A stretch of 64,000 nucleotides of DNA from Larkinella rosea (GCF_003858635.1 NZ_RQJO01000008.1:434001-498000), one strand, 5' to 3'; positions 53,446-63,316 are shown, numbered from the stretch's first letter. Numbers and translations are program-made. The notes: a model not told the origin generated them from the letters alone.

Positions 53446-54357
53446 TTATTCAGCCAAATTGTTTTCCTGAAGCTGATATAAAGATGCCTGAAAGTACATA
53501 GATTTATGCTTAAGCTGGAATTGTTTAGGTGACAGTCCGGTAAAGCTTTTAAATTGTTTGTTAAAGTTTGAGACATTTTGAAAACCGCATTCAAAACAAA
53601 TCTGCTGTATGCTGAATTTTTGCAACATTAATAGTTTACAGGCATAGCCAACTTTCAGTTCATTTACAAATTGGGAAAATGGCTTTTGCATGCGTTGTTT
53701 AAAATACCTGGAGAAAGCCGTTGGACTCATGTGGGCAATATCAGCAGCATCAATTAATCGAATCGATGATTTAAAATTATTCATGATGTAGGCGTGGACT
53801 TTATTTAATCGATCATTCGTGTTTTCATTAACATTTAAGTTGTATCCTTCGCTGGATAATAAGATTAACTCTTTAGAATCAGCTAACAAGCAAAGAATTT
53901 GCAATAATTTGATTAATTTATTGACACCACTTAACGTTTGAATCTGGTACATTTGATCGATAACTTCGATCTGGGTTTTACCCGTTATTTTTATTCCCCG
54001 CTGGGATAGTTGCAGAAACTGTTCGATCGCATATAATTCTGGCGTTGTAAAAAAAGATGATCCTAAGAAATCTTTTTTAAAATGGATTACGAGCGCTTCT
54101 GACGACTGATTTTTTTCTTTAGAGCTATCGGATTTCCAGGTATGTGCTAAATTTTTTCCAATAAAAATCAGATCGTTTTCATTATAACGATCAATATGGT
54201 CTCCGACAAATCGGGTTCCAGAGCTTTTAACGATTAGCGTTAATTCATATTCGGAATGGTAATGCCACAAGCCCGGAAACGAACCATTATATTTAAAATA
54301 ATTGACACTGAAAGAATCAGTTTCTGTTTTTTTAACCTTCAAAAGAAGAGGGTCCAT
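53446..54357 (-). CDS. AraC-family transcriptional regulator with N-terminal cupin
   Basis: A 303-residue protein. The N-terminal cupin-like sensor (LWHYHSEYELTLIVKSSGTRFVGD region, 54205-54276; NENDLIFIGKNLAHTW) is followed by an AraC double HTH (IRLIDAADIAHMSPTAFSRYFK, then FSIQQICFECGFQNVSNFNKQFK, with GLSPKQFQ). Cytoplasmic ligand sensing is expected, unlike the membrane HTCS of PUL 1. The gene is visibly more AT-rich than its neighbours, hinting at a separate origin. It lies between the dehydrogenase cassette and the divergent SusCD pair and probably controls them. Confidence 0.94.
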   Translation of the reverse strand: MDPLLLKVKKTETDSFSVNYFKYNGSFPGLWHYHSEYELTLIVKSSGTRFVGDHIDRYNENDLIFIGKNLAHTWKSDSSKEKNQSSEALVIHFKKDFLGSSFFTTPELYAIEQFLQLSQRGIKITGKTQIEVIDQMYQIQTLSGVNKLIKLLQILCLLADSKELILLSSEGYNLNVNENTNDRLNKVHAYIMNNFKSSIRLIDAADIAHMSPTAFSRYFKQRMQKPFSQFVNELKVGYACKLLMLQKFSIQQICFECGFQNVSNFNKQFKSFTGLSPKQFQLKHKSMYFQASLYQLQENNLAE

Positions 54358-54764
54358 AGAATGTATTTTCGACAGCTAATCAATTTGAGAAAAGTAAACA
54401 CGCTCCAATTACTGGATCGTTCAACGATTAAGACAGGAATATTGCTGAGGTCCTTCCTGACCACATTCACTATATGCCGTTTGCCCATTGATTACCATGT
54501 GCCATCAATGTTTACGCTGGAATGTGTTACCATAGTAATTCTCCTGGTTACTAACAACAAAACTGGATGAAAGTAGAACGTGTTTTTCATCTTGTGTTGT
54601 CGATTTCATATGAATTTGTTCAAATAATTTTACTTGGATGAACATGAATTTATATCGAAATAATATTATTTTTAACACAAGTTCTTTATTTTGAATTCTT
54701 GTTTACTTTTTTCTTAAACCAATTATTTTGCCGTTTGATTATTCACCTTTATTCCTGTTCACGC
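54358..54764. other. 407-bp AT-rich divergent regulatory region
   Basis: Separates the AraC gene from SusC. It is strikingly AT-rich towards SusC (54590-54720) and contains a -7-like TATTTTG at 54687-54693, about 75 nt before the SusC start. No operator with a clear repeat was found. Confidence 0.45.
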
Positions 54765-57700
54765 ATGCTCAAAATCATTACGATCAAAAGAAAAGGATCC
54801 TTATTCCTTCTGTGCAACCTGCTTTTTAGCCTGGGACTATATGCACAGGTGCAGGTTTCCGGAAAGGTAACCGATGCCTCAGGGGCCACGTTGCCCGGTG
54901 TGAGTGTGATCGTTAAAGAAACAACGATTGGCACTGTCACCAATTCCGATGGAATTTTTACCATCCCAAATGTTCCTTCTACAAAATCCACCCTGGTATT
55001 CTCTTTTATCGGGTACACCACCCAGGAAACCGTTGTGGGCAACAGGAAAGTTATTGACATTAGTCTGGCTGCGGCCGACAATCAGCTTAGCGAAGTAGTC
55101 GTGATCGGGTACGGTACCGCAAAGAAAAGCACGCTTACGGGTGCGGTATCACAGGTTGATTCTAAAGTCATTTCTGTCCAGGCAAACTCCACGGTTACCC
55201 GAGCCCTTGAAGGGGTGGTACCCGGGATTCAGGTCTCTTCCATTGATGGCCAGCCCGGTCTGGACATGGGTATTCGTTTACGCGGAGCGGGCTCTACCAG
55301 CCAGAACAGCTCCAATGCCCTGATCGTGATCGATGGTGTGCCCACTGAATACCCCAATGCACTGTCTTCCATCAATCCGAAGGACATTGAAAGCATCAGC
55401 GTGCTGAAAGATGCCGCTTCCACTGCCGTTTACGGTTCGCGTGGAGCCAATGGGGTTGTCCTTGTGACGACTAAAAAAGGGACAAAAGGGAAACCGAATA
55501 TTTCGGTACAAACCCGGGCTGGATTCAATTATCTGGGTGGATTGCGGTTTGATCTCATCGATAATGCCAAAGACATTTATGAACATGCCTGGCTGGCCAT
55601 CTACAACTCCGCCCGCTACGGGGTGAACGGCGGATCATCTACCGACGGTAAATTCACGACGAATGTGGCCAATCCAAACATGTCTGCTGAAGCGGCCGGT
55701 TTGTTTGCCAGTGCCCATTTATTCGATTATACGGGCTCAAAGACAAACTTTGCCATGAACCTGTTGGGCAATTACATGGCCTATGACGTCCCGGGCGCTG
55801 TGTATACGACCACCGGTAGCGGAGCCAATGCCAGCGCGACCATGTCGGGTGCGTACCTGATTGACCCGACCACGGGCAAGTTGAATCCAAATGCAAGACC
55901 ACTTTGGGACGCCGGATCGTACAAGGATTACTTCTTCGAAAAAATGTTCCGTCAGGAGCATACGGTATCGGCAAGCGGAGGCTCCGATAAAATGGATTAC
56001 TTTGTTTCTGTGGGCATGCTGGAAGATCCTTCTTACATCAGAGGGTCGACATTCAAGCGTTACAACGCACGTACCAATGTCAATGCACAACTCACCAGCT
56101 GGCTGAAAGTAGGAACCAATCTGGGTTACACGATGCGGAATACCCTATCACCGGCTACCCGTTTCGGACGTAACCCCGGAACCGTGCAGCAAAACGTGTT
56201 CCGGTGGGTGAATGGGCAGAATCAACTCGTACCGTTGTTCGCCAGAGACCTTCAGGGAAATATCCGTAAAAATCCGAACGGCACCGACATGGTGTCCGAT
56301 AATGCGAATGATAGCTATTCGCCCCTTGGCGTTCAGCCCGGTACGTTCCCGAACGGAACCACCAGTCAACCGCTTTATGCGACCAACCTGATCGATCTGT
56401 TGGATAAAGACATCGACCTGAGGGAATCGCACGACTTGAACCTGAAAGGGTATTTCACGGTGAATTTCCTCAAGAACTTCACCTTTACCAACAACATTTC
56501 GTATGACCGCTTTACGGAAGTGCGGACGCGTTACGGGACGCCTGAGACGGGAGCTGTCGTGGGTATTGGTGCGATTGGAAAGTATTATACGAACACCGGC
56601 GTTTTCAACACGCAACAGTTGCTGAACTGGGGTAATGAATTTGGTCGCCATTCCGTTACGGCACTGGCTGCCCATGAATTCTACCAATATAAAAGTGATC
56701 TGCTGAACTACGCTTCTGCGTATTCGCTGATCAATGGGTTTACCGGTGCCGGTAACTTCACCAGCCGGTACAATACTGCGGGCGCGCCGTTCGGTACGCC
56801 GGGTTATGGTGGAGACATCACCGCCATGGATAGCTATTTTGGCCGGGCGGTGTATAACTATGACGACAAGTATTTTTTGGAAGGCTCGCTGCGCAGAGAC
56901 GGTTCGTCTAAATTCCGATTCAAAGAGAATCGCTGGGGAACCTTCTGGTCGGTTGGTGGTGGATGGCGTATTTCTCAGGAAAAATTCATGCAGGGATTCA
57001 GTGATGTCATCAATGAATTGAAAGTACGGGCCAGCTATGGGGTGATCGGTAACCAGAGCGGTATCAGCAATTACTCAGGTTATCAAACCTGGAGCTACGG
57101 TGCGGTTTACACAAACTCAACGGCTGGAACCGGTGTCCCTGCCACGTACACCCTTCAGCAAGGTGCTGCTGTAAATGATAAACTAACCTGGGAAAACACG
57201 CATACCTTTGATGCCGGTATCGATTTCTCCCTGTTAAACCGGAGATTGAGTGGAACCATTGATTTTTACAACAAGAATACGGTAAACTCCGTGTTTGCCC
57301 AGCCTCTTGCCGCTTCCATGGGACAGGCTTCCCTCACCCTGAACAACGCTGAAATTGTCAACCGCGGTGTGGAAATTGCCCTGGACATCAAACTCATCCA
57401 AAACAAAAATATCAACTGGAGCATCGGATTGAACGGTACCCACTACCGCACCATTCTGACTAAATTTCCCAAAAGTGTAGGTTCGCCATCACTGGGCGGA
57501 AACTTTACCGGTTTCATCGATGGATGGGGAATTGCCAATGGTGGTGCTAACACCGCCGGCCAGATCATGTACCTGCGTGGTGAAAATAAGGATTACTACA
57601 ACCTTTATCTCTACAAGTATGCGGGAGTGGAGCAGAGCACCGGTTTGCCCTTGTTCCATCACACCGTTACGCCGGAAGACCAGGCTGCAGGACGCTTTAA

Positions 57701-58295
57701 GGATAGCAAAGTGGGAGCCATCGTTAGCACACCTGACTACACGCTGGCCACCCGTTATGAAATGGGTAGTGCAATTCCAAAAATTATTGGTGGCTTTTCG
57801 ACAAGCTTTCAATTTAAAGGGTTCGACTTCACCGCTATCCTGGCCTACCAACTGGGGGGGAAATTCCTGAGTGTGGAATATGCCAACAACCTGTACCGAT
57901 CGGGAAACATAGGAAATGCCTTATCGAAAGAAGTATTGGGAAATACCTGGACGCCGGAGAACAAAGACGCCAAATTCCCGATGGCATTTTATGGCGATAC
58001 GTTCTATACGAGCGGGGCTACCTTTGGGCCATGGCAGTATACCGATCAGGCTTTATTCAGCGCTTCTTATCTGAATGTCAAAAACCTCACCTTGGGGTAT
58101 ACGCTCAGTGGCGCCTTCCTGGACAGGTTGAAAACAAAAAGTGTTCGGGTGTACGCATCCGGCGACAACCTGACCATGTTGACATCTCATTCAGGTATCG
58201 ATCCACGCATGTCGCTGGTCGGTGGAATGGAAGTGGGGGCAGCCGTGTATCTGCCTATGAGCACTTTTTCGGTGGGTATCAATTTAAACTTTTAA
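54765..58295 (+). CDS. SusC/RagA-family TonB-dependent outer-membrane transporter (PUL 2)
   Basis: A 1176-residue protein. The ATG at 54765 is preferred because it starts the signal peptide (LKIITIKRKGSLFLLCNLLFSLGLYAQ as a unit, 54768-54848); an in-frame ATG at 54699 lies in the AT-rich leader. It has a carboxypeptidase-D-like domain (GKVTDASGATLPGVSVIVKE), the signature EVVVIGYGTAKKSTLTGAVS, a plug (IRLRGAGSTSQNSSNALIVI; DAASTAVYGSRGANGVVLV) and a barrel ending in LNF. Its SusD partner starts 11 nt downstream. It imports the oligosaccharides handled by the rhamnosidase locus. Confidence 0.97.
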   Translation: MLKIITIKRKGSLFLLCNLLFSLGLYAQVQVSGKVTDASGATLPGVSVIVKETTIGTVTNSDGIFTIPNVPSTKSTLVFSFIGYTTQETVVGNRKVIDISLAAADNQLSEVVVIGYGTAKKSTLTGAVSQVDSKVISVQANSTVTRALEGVVPGIQVSSIDGQPGLDMGIRLRGAGSTSQNSSNALIVIDGVPTEYPNALSSINPKDIESISVLKDAASTAVYGSRGANGVVLVTTKKGTKGKPNISVQTRAGFNYLGGLRFDLIDNAKDIYEHAWLAIYNSARYGVNGGSSTDGKFTTNVANPNMSAEAAGLFASAHLFDYTGSKTNFAMNLLGNYMAYDVPGAVYTTTGSGANASATMSGAYLIDPTTGKLNPNARPLWDAGSYKDYFFEKMFRQEHTVSASGGSDKMDYFVSVGMLEDPSYIRGSTFKRYNARTNVNAQLTSWLKVGTNLGYTMRNTLSPATRFGRNPGTVQQNVFRWVNGQNQLVPLFARDLQGNIRKNPNGTDMVSDNANDSYSPLGVQPGTFPNGTTSQPLYATNLIDLLDKDIDLRESHDLNLKGYFTVNFLKNFTFTNNISYDRFTEVRTRYGTPETGAVVGIGAIGKYYTNTGVFNTQQLLNWGNEFGRHSVTALAAHEFYQYKSDLLNYASAYSLINGFTGAGNFTSRYNTAGAPFGTPGYGGDITAMDSYFGRAVYNYDDKYFLEGSLRRDGSSKFRFKENRWGTFWSVGGGWRISQEKFMQGFSDVINELKVRASYGVIGNQSGISNYSGYQTWSYGAVYTNSTAGTGVPATYTLQQGAAVNDKLTWENTHTFDAGIDFSLLNRRLSGTIDFYNKNTVNSVFAQPLAASMGQASLTLNNAEIVNRGVEIALDIKLIQNKNINWSIGLNGTHYRTILTKFPKSVGSPSLGGNFTGFIDGWGIANGGANTAGQIMYLRGENKDYYNLYLYKYAGVEQSTGLPLFHHTVTPEDQAAGRFKDSKVGAIVSTPDYTLATRYEMGSAIPKIIGGFSTSFQFKGFDFTAILAYQLGGKFLSVEYANNLYRSGNIGNALSKEVLGNTWTPENKDAKFPMAFYGDTFYTSGATFGPWQYTDQALFSASYLNVKNLTLGYTLSGAFLDRLKTKSVRVYASGDNLTMLTSHSGIDPRMSLVGGMEVGAAVYLPMSTFSVGINLNF

Positions 58296-58306
58296 TTAGT
58301 CGAAAG

Positions 58307-59926
58307 ATGCGTATTTTCAATAAATATATAACGGGTTTGGCAGTTTCGGGTATGCTGCTAGTTTCTGGGTGTGCCGATAAACTGGAAGTAGAGCCACCAC
58401 ACAGCATTAGTGACAAACAAATAGCCGAACTTCTGGCGTCGGGTGATGAGGCCAAGATCCGGATCGTCATGGGTGGCATGGCCAACGGTCTGCCCCTGCT
58501 GTTCAACAACGCAGGTGCCACAGGTGCAGGCGTTGCGGACATGTATTATTCCACTCAGGGACTGGATGTCAATCGTTCTATTGAAGGAAATGATATCATT
58601 CTGGGGGATCAGGAAGGGCTGAACGTACTCTCCGGTTCAGTCGAATATCAGCTTGGTGACTTCATTAGCTCTGCCAACTCAAAGAATGGTAATTACTGGA
58701 GGTATGGCTGGTTTTGTATTACGACTGCTAACCAGATGCTCAATTACCTTCCGGATGAAACCGTGGCCAGCAACAACTTTCTGAAGGAATGTAAAGCCAG
58801 AGGATTGGTTGCCAGAGCCTATGGGTACAACTACCTGATGGAAAATTATCAGAACGCCTTCCTGCAGGGCGGAAAGGACAAACTTGGCCTTCCGTTGTAT
58901 GACCGGTTTCAACCCACTCAGGAAAACAAACCTCGTTCATCGGCGGTAGAAACGTATGCCTTTATCAAAAACGACCTGAACCGTGCCATTGCCTTGTTCA
59001 AAGAGGCTGGGATTGGCTATACGACTGATATAACGGATATCGATCTGGCAGTGACCAATTTCCTGCTGGCACGTGTATCGGTATGGACCGGGGACTGGGC
59101 TACTGCGATCAGTGCGTGCAATGAGATTCTGGCAAAGTATCCAACGCTTCTGAGCCAGGCACAGTACGGAGGTAAGAACATCGGCACCGCAGCAGCTCCC
59201 GAAATAAGGCCGGAATCCAATGGCTTTCTCAATAATGCGCAAAATCCGGAGGTTATTTTAGGGTTCCCGCTTGGTGCTGCCAACACGTACTTTACCGCTT
59301 ACATGAATCCCTTCGGTAGAGGGAACGGAGGGCTGGAAAGGGCTTACAAGCGGATTGATAACCGGCTGTATGAAAAAATAGCACCCAATGATTTCCGTAA
59401 AGATGCATTTTCGCTGGAACCAATTGGCAACTACACCTATCCGCCAAACAACACGGTTTCATTTATTCCTTCTTACACGAACCTAAAATTCGCAGCTACG
59501 CACGGATTGAACAGCAACAACAAAATTGATGTGGGCGCTTCAACGGCGTTTTACATGCGTACGTCGGAAGTGCTGCTCATGAAAGCGGAAGCTGAAGCGA
59601 TGTCGCCAGCCACAGAAGCGGCTGCCAAAGCAACACTCGACCGGCTGTTGGCTGCCCGTACGAAAACAGGAGTGACACCGTTAACTACGGCTACTTATCC
59701 TGCGATGCAGGGGCTCACCACGTTACAGATGGTGCAGCTACAAACCCGCATCGAACTATGGGGTGAAGGCGGCCGGGAGTTCTACAACAACAAGCGCTGG
59801 AATATTCCTGTGGACAGAACCAGCTCTGCTAACCATGTTACCAAGTCAAGTTTACCGGTAGCCAAGATGACCCTTCAGATTCCCGAAGATGAAATTTTGT
59901 ACAACCCGTTGGCTGTGCAGAATTAA
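58307..59926 (+). CDS. SusD/RagB-family glycan-binding lipoprotein (PUL 2)
   Basis: A 539-residue protein with a lipoprotein signal (ITGLAVSGMLLVSGC, Cys22) followed by ADKLEVEPPHSISDKQI. The helical SusD body shows CITTANQMLNYLP, LVARAYGYNYLMENYQNAF, the LMKAEAEAM helix and a late ELWGEGGREFYNNKRW. It starts 11 nt after SusC; a frame start inside SusC at 58031 is rejected. A terminator follows 18 nt after the stop. Confidence 0.96.
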   Translation: MRIFNKYITGLAVSGMLLVSGCADKLEVEPPHSISDKQIAELLASGDEAKIRIVMGGMANGLPLLFNNAGATGAGVADMYYSTQGLDVNRSIEGNDIILGDQEGLNVLSGSVEYQLGDFISSANSKNGNYWRYGWFCITTANQMLNYLPDETVASNNFLKECKARGLVARAYGYNYLMENYQNAFLQGGKDKLGLPLYDRFQPTQENKPRSSAVETYAFIKNDLNRAIALFKEAGIGYTTDITDIDLAVTNFLLARVSVWTGDWATAISACNEILAKYPTLLSQAQYGGKNIGTAAAPEIRPESNGFLNNAQNPEVILGFPLGAANTYFTAYMNPFGRGNGGLERAYKRIDNRLYEKIAPNDFRKDAFSLEPIGNYTYPPNNTVSFIPSYTNLKFAATHGLNSNNKIDVGASTAFYMRTSEVLLMKAEAEAMSPATEAAAKATLDRLLAARTKTGVTPLTTATYPAMQGLTTLQMVQLQTRIELWGEGGREFYNNKRWNIPVDRTSSANHVTKSSLPVAKMTLQIPEDEILYNPLAVQN

Positions 59927-59944
59927 TCAATTTTTGACGTTAAG

Positions 59945-59981
59945 AAAGAGAGGTGTTCCGCCATGGGCACCTCTCTTTTTT
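59945..59981 (+). terminator. rho-independent terminator after the second susCD pair
   Basis: An 11-bp perfect stem (AAAGAGAGGTG at 59945-59955; CACCTCTCTTT at 59968-59978) with a 12-nt loop, running into a T stretch. Confidence 0.88.
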
Positions 59982-60593
59982 GGGCTTTGCAAAATATTGA
60001 ACCACATAGGAAGATAGCAAACGAAGAAAAATGAATCACGCGCCCCCAACTGGCTGCCCCTCAAATTATTAGACCTTTTTATCATGTGGTTATTAGAGTT
60101 GTTGCAGAGGTAATTATTAGCTGGTTAGTCAAGTAAAAATTCCAGATTCCGGCACAAACGTTCACGGTGGCCTTGCCCCAAATTAGATGGGGCAATCGTT
60201 AGCAGCCATTACTATCTTTTTGAAGTTAATGAAACCCGTTTACTCCTTCCTATCTGTGCGTACTGACTCAAACCGATTACATTCAGAGCCAAATTAAAGC
60301 AACGGGAAGTACAAACTATGCGTCTATTCGACCGCATGAAGTCTTGGAACTTACGAGGGTTTCAATGCCTTCGGATCACTACCCTACCCTGACCGTCCCC
60401 GGCACAGGCATATTTTTTTTGCCAGTACGTAATAATCCCAACATAAATACCTAGAAGCCAGTTTTTTATCTAAAAAATTGACTTGTTTTTACCTCCGGAT
60501 GGTTAAGTAAAAAAACATTATTCGCCCTTGTTCCGTTTACTACAGCGAAAATGCGCAAGGGCATTTCTTTGTTCAACGTTATCCCAACCATCC
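59982..60593. other. 612-bp intergenic region
   Basis: No convincing gene. A small 8-bp hairpin TTGCCCCA/TGGGGCAA lies at 60173-60195. The part before the next gene (60410-60540) is AT-rich and probably carries its promoter. Confidence 0.5.
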
Positions 60594-61445
60594 ATGAAAA
60601 CACAACTCACACTGCTGGCAACCTGCCTGCTGGGTGTTCAGCTTGCCAATGGCCAGAACACCACCAGTACCACGTCTACGACGAGTACATCGACCTATAG
60701 TGCCCCGGTTACTGATACGACAAAGACCACCGGGACGACGTACACCACGAGCCCGGATACGCCCTCAACCGACAACGCGGTCAATGCAAACCGGACTACC
60801 GAAACAACCGTGACGACGCCCGCAGCTACCAACGGCTACACCACGACGACCACGACCACCACCACGACCGACGACCAGATGAGCCGCGAAAACCGGGATA
60901 AGGCGGAAAAGCCCGGGGGAAAAAGCGGAAAATTCGGTATTTATGCCGGGGTGAACATATCGAAGTTCGTCAATGAACCCATCCCCGATGATGCGTTCCG
61001 GGCGGGCTGGCAGGCCGGTCTGTACGGCCGCACGGGCGGAACGATTTTTGGTCAGATCGGTCTGGAATACCGCAATTCGACCAACAACCTGATTCGGACG
61101 GGTCCGGGATCGACCTCCGGAACAATTGCCGATCAGATCCGCGGCAAAATTGACATGCACTTCCTGGCAATTCCGGCTTACGTCGGGGCACGGATTGGCA
61201 ACACGCTGGGCCTGCGGGTTCAGGCGGGTGCCGAGTTGGCATCGCTCGTAGCGGTAGGGCCAAACAACTTCCAGCTGGGCAAAGACGACCTGAACCGGAC
61301 GATCCTGAACGGATTGTTAGGGGCCGGGATCAACCTGGGCCCGCTGACGCTCGACGTCGTGTATAACCACGGTTTGCAGCACGTGTTTGATGATGCCGAT
61401 ACCAAGCGCCGGATTTGGGCCTTCAACCTTGGTTTCCGGTTCTGA
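60594..61445 (+). CDS. outer-membrane beta-barrel protein with a Thr-rich N-terminal linker
   Basis: A 283-residue protein. The ATG at 60594 starts a signal peptide (LTLLATCLLGVQLANG). Residues about 22-95 are an unusual Thr/Ser-rich segment (TTSTTSTTSTSTY, YTTTTTTTTTTDDQ). A charged spacer (ENRDKAEKPGGKSGK) leads to a PorT-like outer-membrane barrel (FGIYAGVNISKFV, GWQAGLYGR, FGQIGLEYRN, FLAIPAYVGARIG, GLRVQAGAELASLV) ending in IWAFNLGFRF. The barrel is typical; the function is unknown. The Thr-rich part could be an extended or O-glycosylated periplasmic linker. Confidence 0.85.
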   Translation: MKTQLTLLATCLLGVQLANGQNTTSTTSTTSTSTYSAPVTDTTKTTGTTYTTSPDTPSTDNAVNANRTTETTVTTPAATNGYTTTTTTTTTTDDQMSRENRDKAEKPGGKSGKFGIYAGVNISKFVNEPIPDDAFRAGWQAGLYGRTGGTIFGQIGLEYRNSTNNLIRTGPGSTSGTIADQIRGKIDMHFLAIPAYVGARIGNTLGLRVQAGAELASLVAVGPNNFQLGKDDLNRTILNGLLGAGINLGPLTLDVVYNHGLQHVFDDADTKRRIWAFNLGFRF

Positions 61446-61468
61446 TACCCGGTTTTGGAGTAGTAGAA

Positions 61469-61522
61469 CTGCCATACTAACCCAGGATGTTCGGTAACGA
61501 ATGGCCTGGGTTAGTATGGCAG
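61469..61522. repeat. 18-bp perfect inverted repeat downstream of the outer-membrane protein gene
   Basis: CTGCCATACTAACCCAGG (61469-61486) and its exact complement (61505-61522) with an 18-nt loop. It starts 23 nt after the stop codon. There is no T-run, so it is either an intrinsic terminator of unusual type or a dispersed palindromic element. Confidence 0.7.
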
Positions 61523-61652
61523 ACCCCACGAAGTACTTGCCGTGATGAGGGAAGTGTGCTGGAAGCGGCTATTCCTGAAAAGGGTTTTGGTTTAAAAACT
61601 GTGGGGGGTGGAAGCCGTAAACCAAGGGATTAATTGTAACCGTTCTCTGCCG

Positions 61653-62168
61653 TTAACAGGTAAATACCGACCAGCATAGGTTATTTCGCAACCGTTGATC
61701 GTCCAGGACAAGAGCACGGATATTCTCCGGAAGCTGGTCCCGCTGCCACTGGCATTCCTGATCACGAACAAAATCCCTTTTATCTTCTGAAGCGGCTGCC
61801 ATAACGGCTCTGATGGCGTAGGCGGCTGCTCCCAATTCATGTGCCGCCACATGGGCTACTGCTACCGCCTGACCCGCGGATAAAGCCGCTAATTTCGCGG
61901 CACCGGACACTTCTTTTGCGGCTGCGTTCGCTACAAAGGCGGCCATATGGGCCTCTTTCATCGTAATTTCGCCCTTGACCCAAGCATGCGTCAAGGCAAT
62001 GGCGCGTCGTGGACGGTCATCATCTGGCCGCGCTTCTTCGAAATAGGGCAATACATGCTGAGCACATTCCGCGGCCCAAATCGCCAGTGAATGATGGTCT
62101 GCGTCCACTAATATGCCACCGCGACGCAGGGTGATGAATCGTTTATCACGGATTTTAGGAAGGATCAT
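61653..62168 (-). CDS. Imm5-like putative immunity protein
   Basis: A 171-residue protein, helical and alanine-rich, with no signal peptide. The order LAIWAAECAQHVLPYFEE, DDRPRRAIALTHAWVKGEI, HMAAFVANAAAKE and AVAHVAAHELGAAAYAIRAV follows the pattern of the Imm5 putative immunity family of polymorphic toxin systems. No toxin gene is adjacent, so it may be an orphan immunity gene or have been recruited for another task. The end is followed by a 207-bp gap holding the 18-bp palindrome. Confidence 0.75.
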   Translation of the reverse strand: MILPKIRDKRFITLRRGGILVDADHHSLAIWAAECAQHVLPYFEEARPDDDRPRRAIALTHAWVKGEITMKEAHMAAFVANAAAKEVSGAAKLAALSAGQAVAVAHVAAHELGAAAYAIRAVMAAASEDKRDFVRDQECQWQRDQLPENIRALVLDDQRLRNNLCWSVFTC

Positions 62169-62274
62169 AGCCGCTTGTTTAATGAACCATCGCGATGCGA
62201 CGGATCAACTCATAACCTGAAAAGGGAATCCGTTCCGCGAAATTCTTTTTACCGGCCCGACCACCGGTTTTTTA

Positions 62275-63300
62275 TCAGACGGGCAACGGATTCAGATCCG
62301 GATTTTTGCGTTGATGCCAATACGGATAAATGGGTTCTTTGTTGCTGGCAGCATCGAGTCTGGCGATCTGCTCTTTCGTTAAATTCCAGCCGATGGCACC
62401 CAGGTTCTGGATCAATTGGTCTTCAGTCCGCGCGCCAATCACGATGCTCGAAACCGTGGGTCGCTGCAAGAGCCAGTTCAGGGCCACCTGCGCCACGGTT
62501 TTGCCGGTTTCAGCCGCCAGTTCATCCAGCGTATCCATGATCGTGAACCAGTAGTCTTCCGACAAAACCGGTCCTTCGCCACCGCCCTGCGCAATCCGGC
62601 TGCTGGCGGGTGCCGGGTTGTTCCGGCGGTATTTGCCCCCCAGTCGCCCGGCGGCCAACGGACTCCAGACCACCGTTCCGATGTGTTGATCCAACCCCAG
62701 CGGCATCAGTTCCCATTCAAATTCGCGACTCAGCAGCGAATAATACGCCTGATGCGTCACGTATTTCGCCCAGCCATGGCGTTCGGAAACCGACAGGGAT
62801 TTCATCAAATGCCAACCCGAAAAATTGGAGCAGCCGATGTAGCGCACTTTCCCGCTCTGCACCAGATCGTTCAGCGCGCTCAGGGTTTCTTCCACCGGCG
62901 TGTTGCCGTCAAAACCGTGCATGTAATAGATGTCGATGTAGTCGGTATTCAACCGGCGCAGGCTGTCTTCGCAGGCTTTCACGAGGTGGAACCGCGACGA
63001 GCCAAACTCATTCGGGCCATCACCCATTTTAAATGTTGCCTTGGTCGAAATCAGGGCTTTATCCCGCAAACCGCTCAACGCTTTGCCGAGGATTTCTTCC
63101 GACAGCCCGCGCGAATAGACGTTGGCCGTATCGAAAAGTGTCAGCCCCGCGTCCAGACACAGATTCACCATCCGGGTGGCCTCGTCGACCTGCGTGCTGC
63201 CCCAGGCTTTAAAAAACTCGGTTCCGCCCCCAAACGTACCGGTTCCAAAACTCAGCACCGGAACCTTCAGCCCCGATGCGCCTAATTGTCTGTATTCCAT
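62275..63300 (-). CDS. aldo/keto reductase
   Basis: A 341-residue AKR of the general voltage-gated-channel-beta/YajO-like type. The catalytic tetrad Asp57, Tyr62, Lys87 and His128 is intact (DTANVYSRG, STKATF, YYMHGFD). GCSNFSGWHL and WSPLAAGRLGGKY, and the NADPH-binding IVIGARTEDQL near residues 297-307, are typical. It reduces aldehydes or ketones with NADPH; the substrate is unknown. It lies divergent to the DUF6683-like gene across a region holding a long palindrome. Confidence 0.93.
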   Translation of the reverse strand: MEYRQLGASGLKVPVLSFGTGTFGGGTEFFKAWGSTQVDEATRMVNLCLDAGLTLFDTANVYSRGLSEEILGKALSGLRDKALISTKATFKMGDGPNEFGSSRFHLVKACEDSLRRLNTDYIDIYYMHGFDGNTPVEETLSALNDLVQSGKVRYIGCSNFSGWHLMKSLSVSERHGWAKYVTHQAYYSLLSREFEWELMPLGLDQHIGTVVWSPLAAGRLGGKYRRNNPAPASSRIAQGGGEGPVLSEDYWFTIMDTLDELAAETGKTVAQVALNWLLQRPTVSSIVIGARTEDQLIQNLGAIGWNLTKEQIARLDAASNKEPIYPYWHQRKNPDLNPLPV

Positions 63301-63316
63301 ATTTTTATAGTTATTA

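Noticed and set aside
62416-63285. 289-codon open frame antisense to the aldo/keto reductase
   Set aside because: It mirrors the whole reductase gene in the complementary frame, has no family features, and the sense protein has an intact catalytic tetrad.
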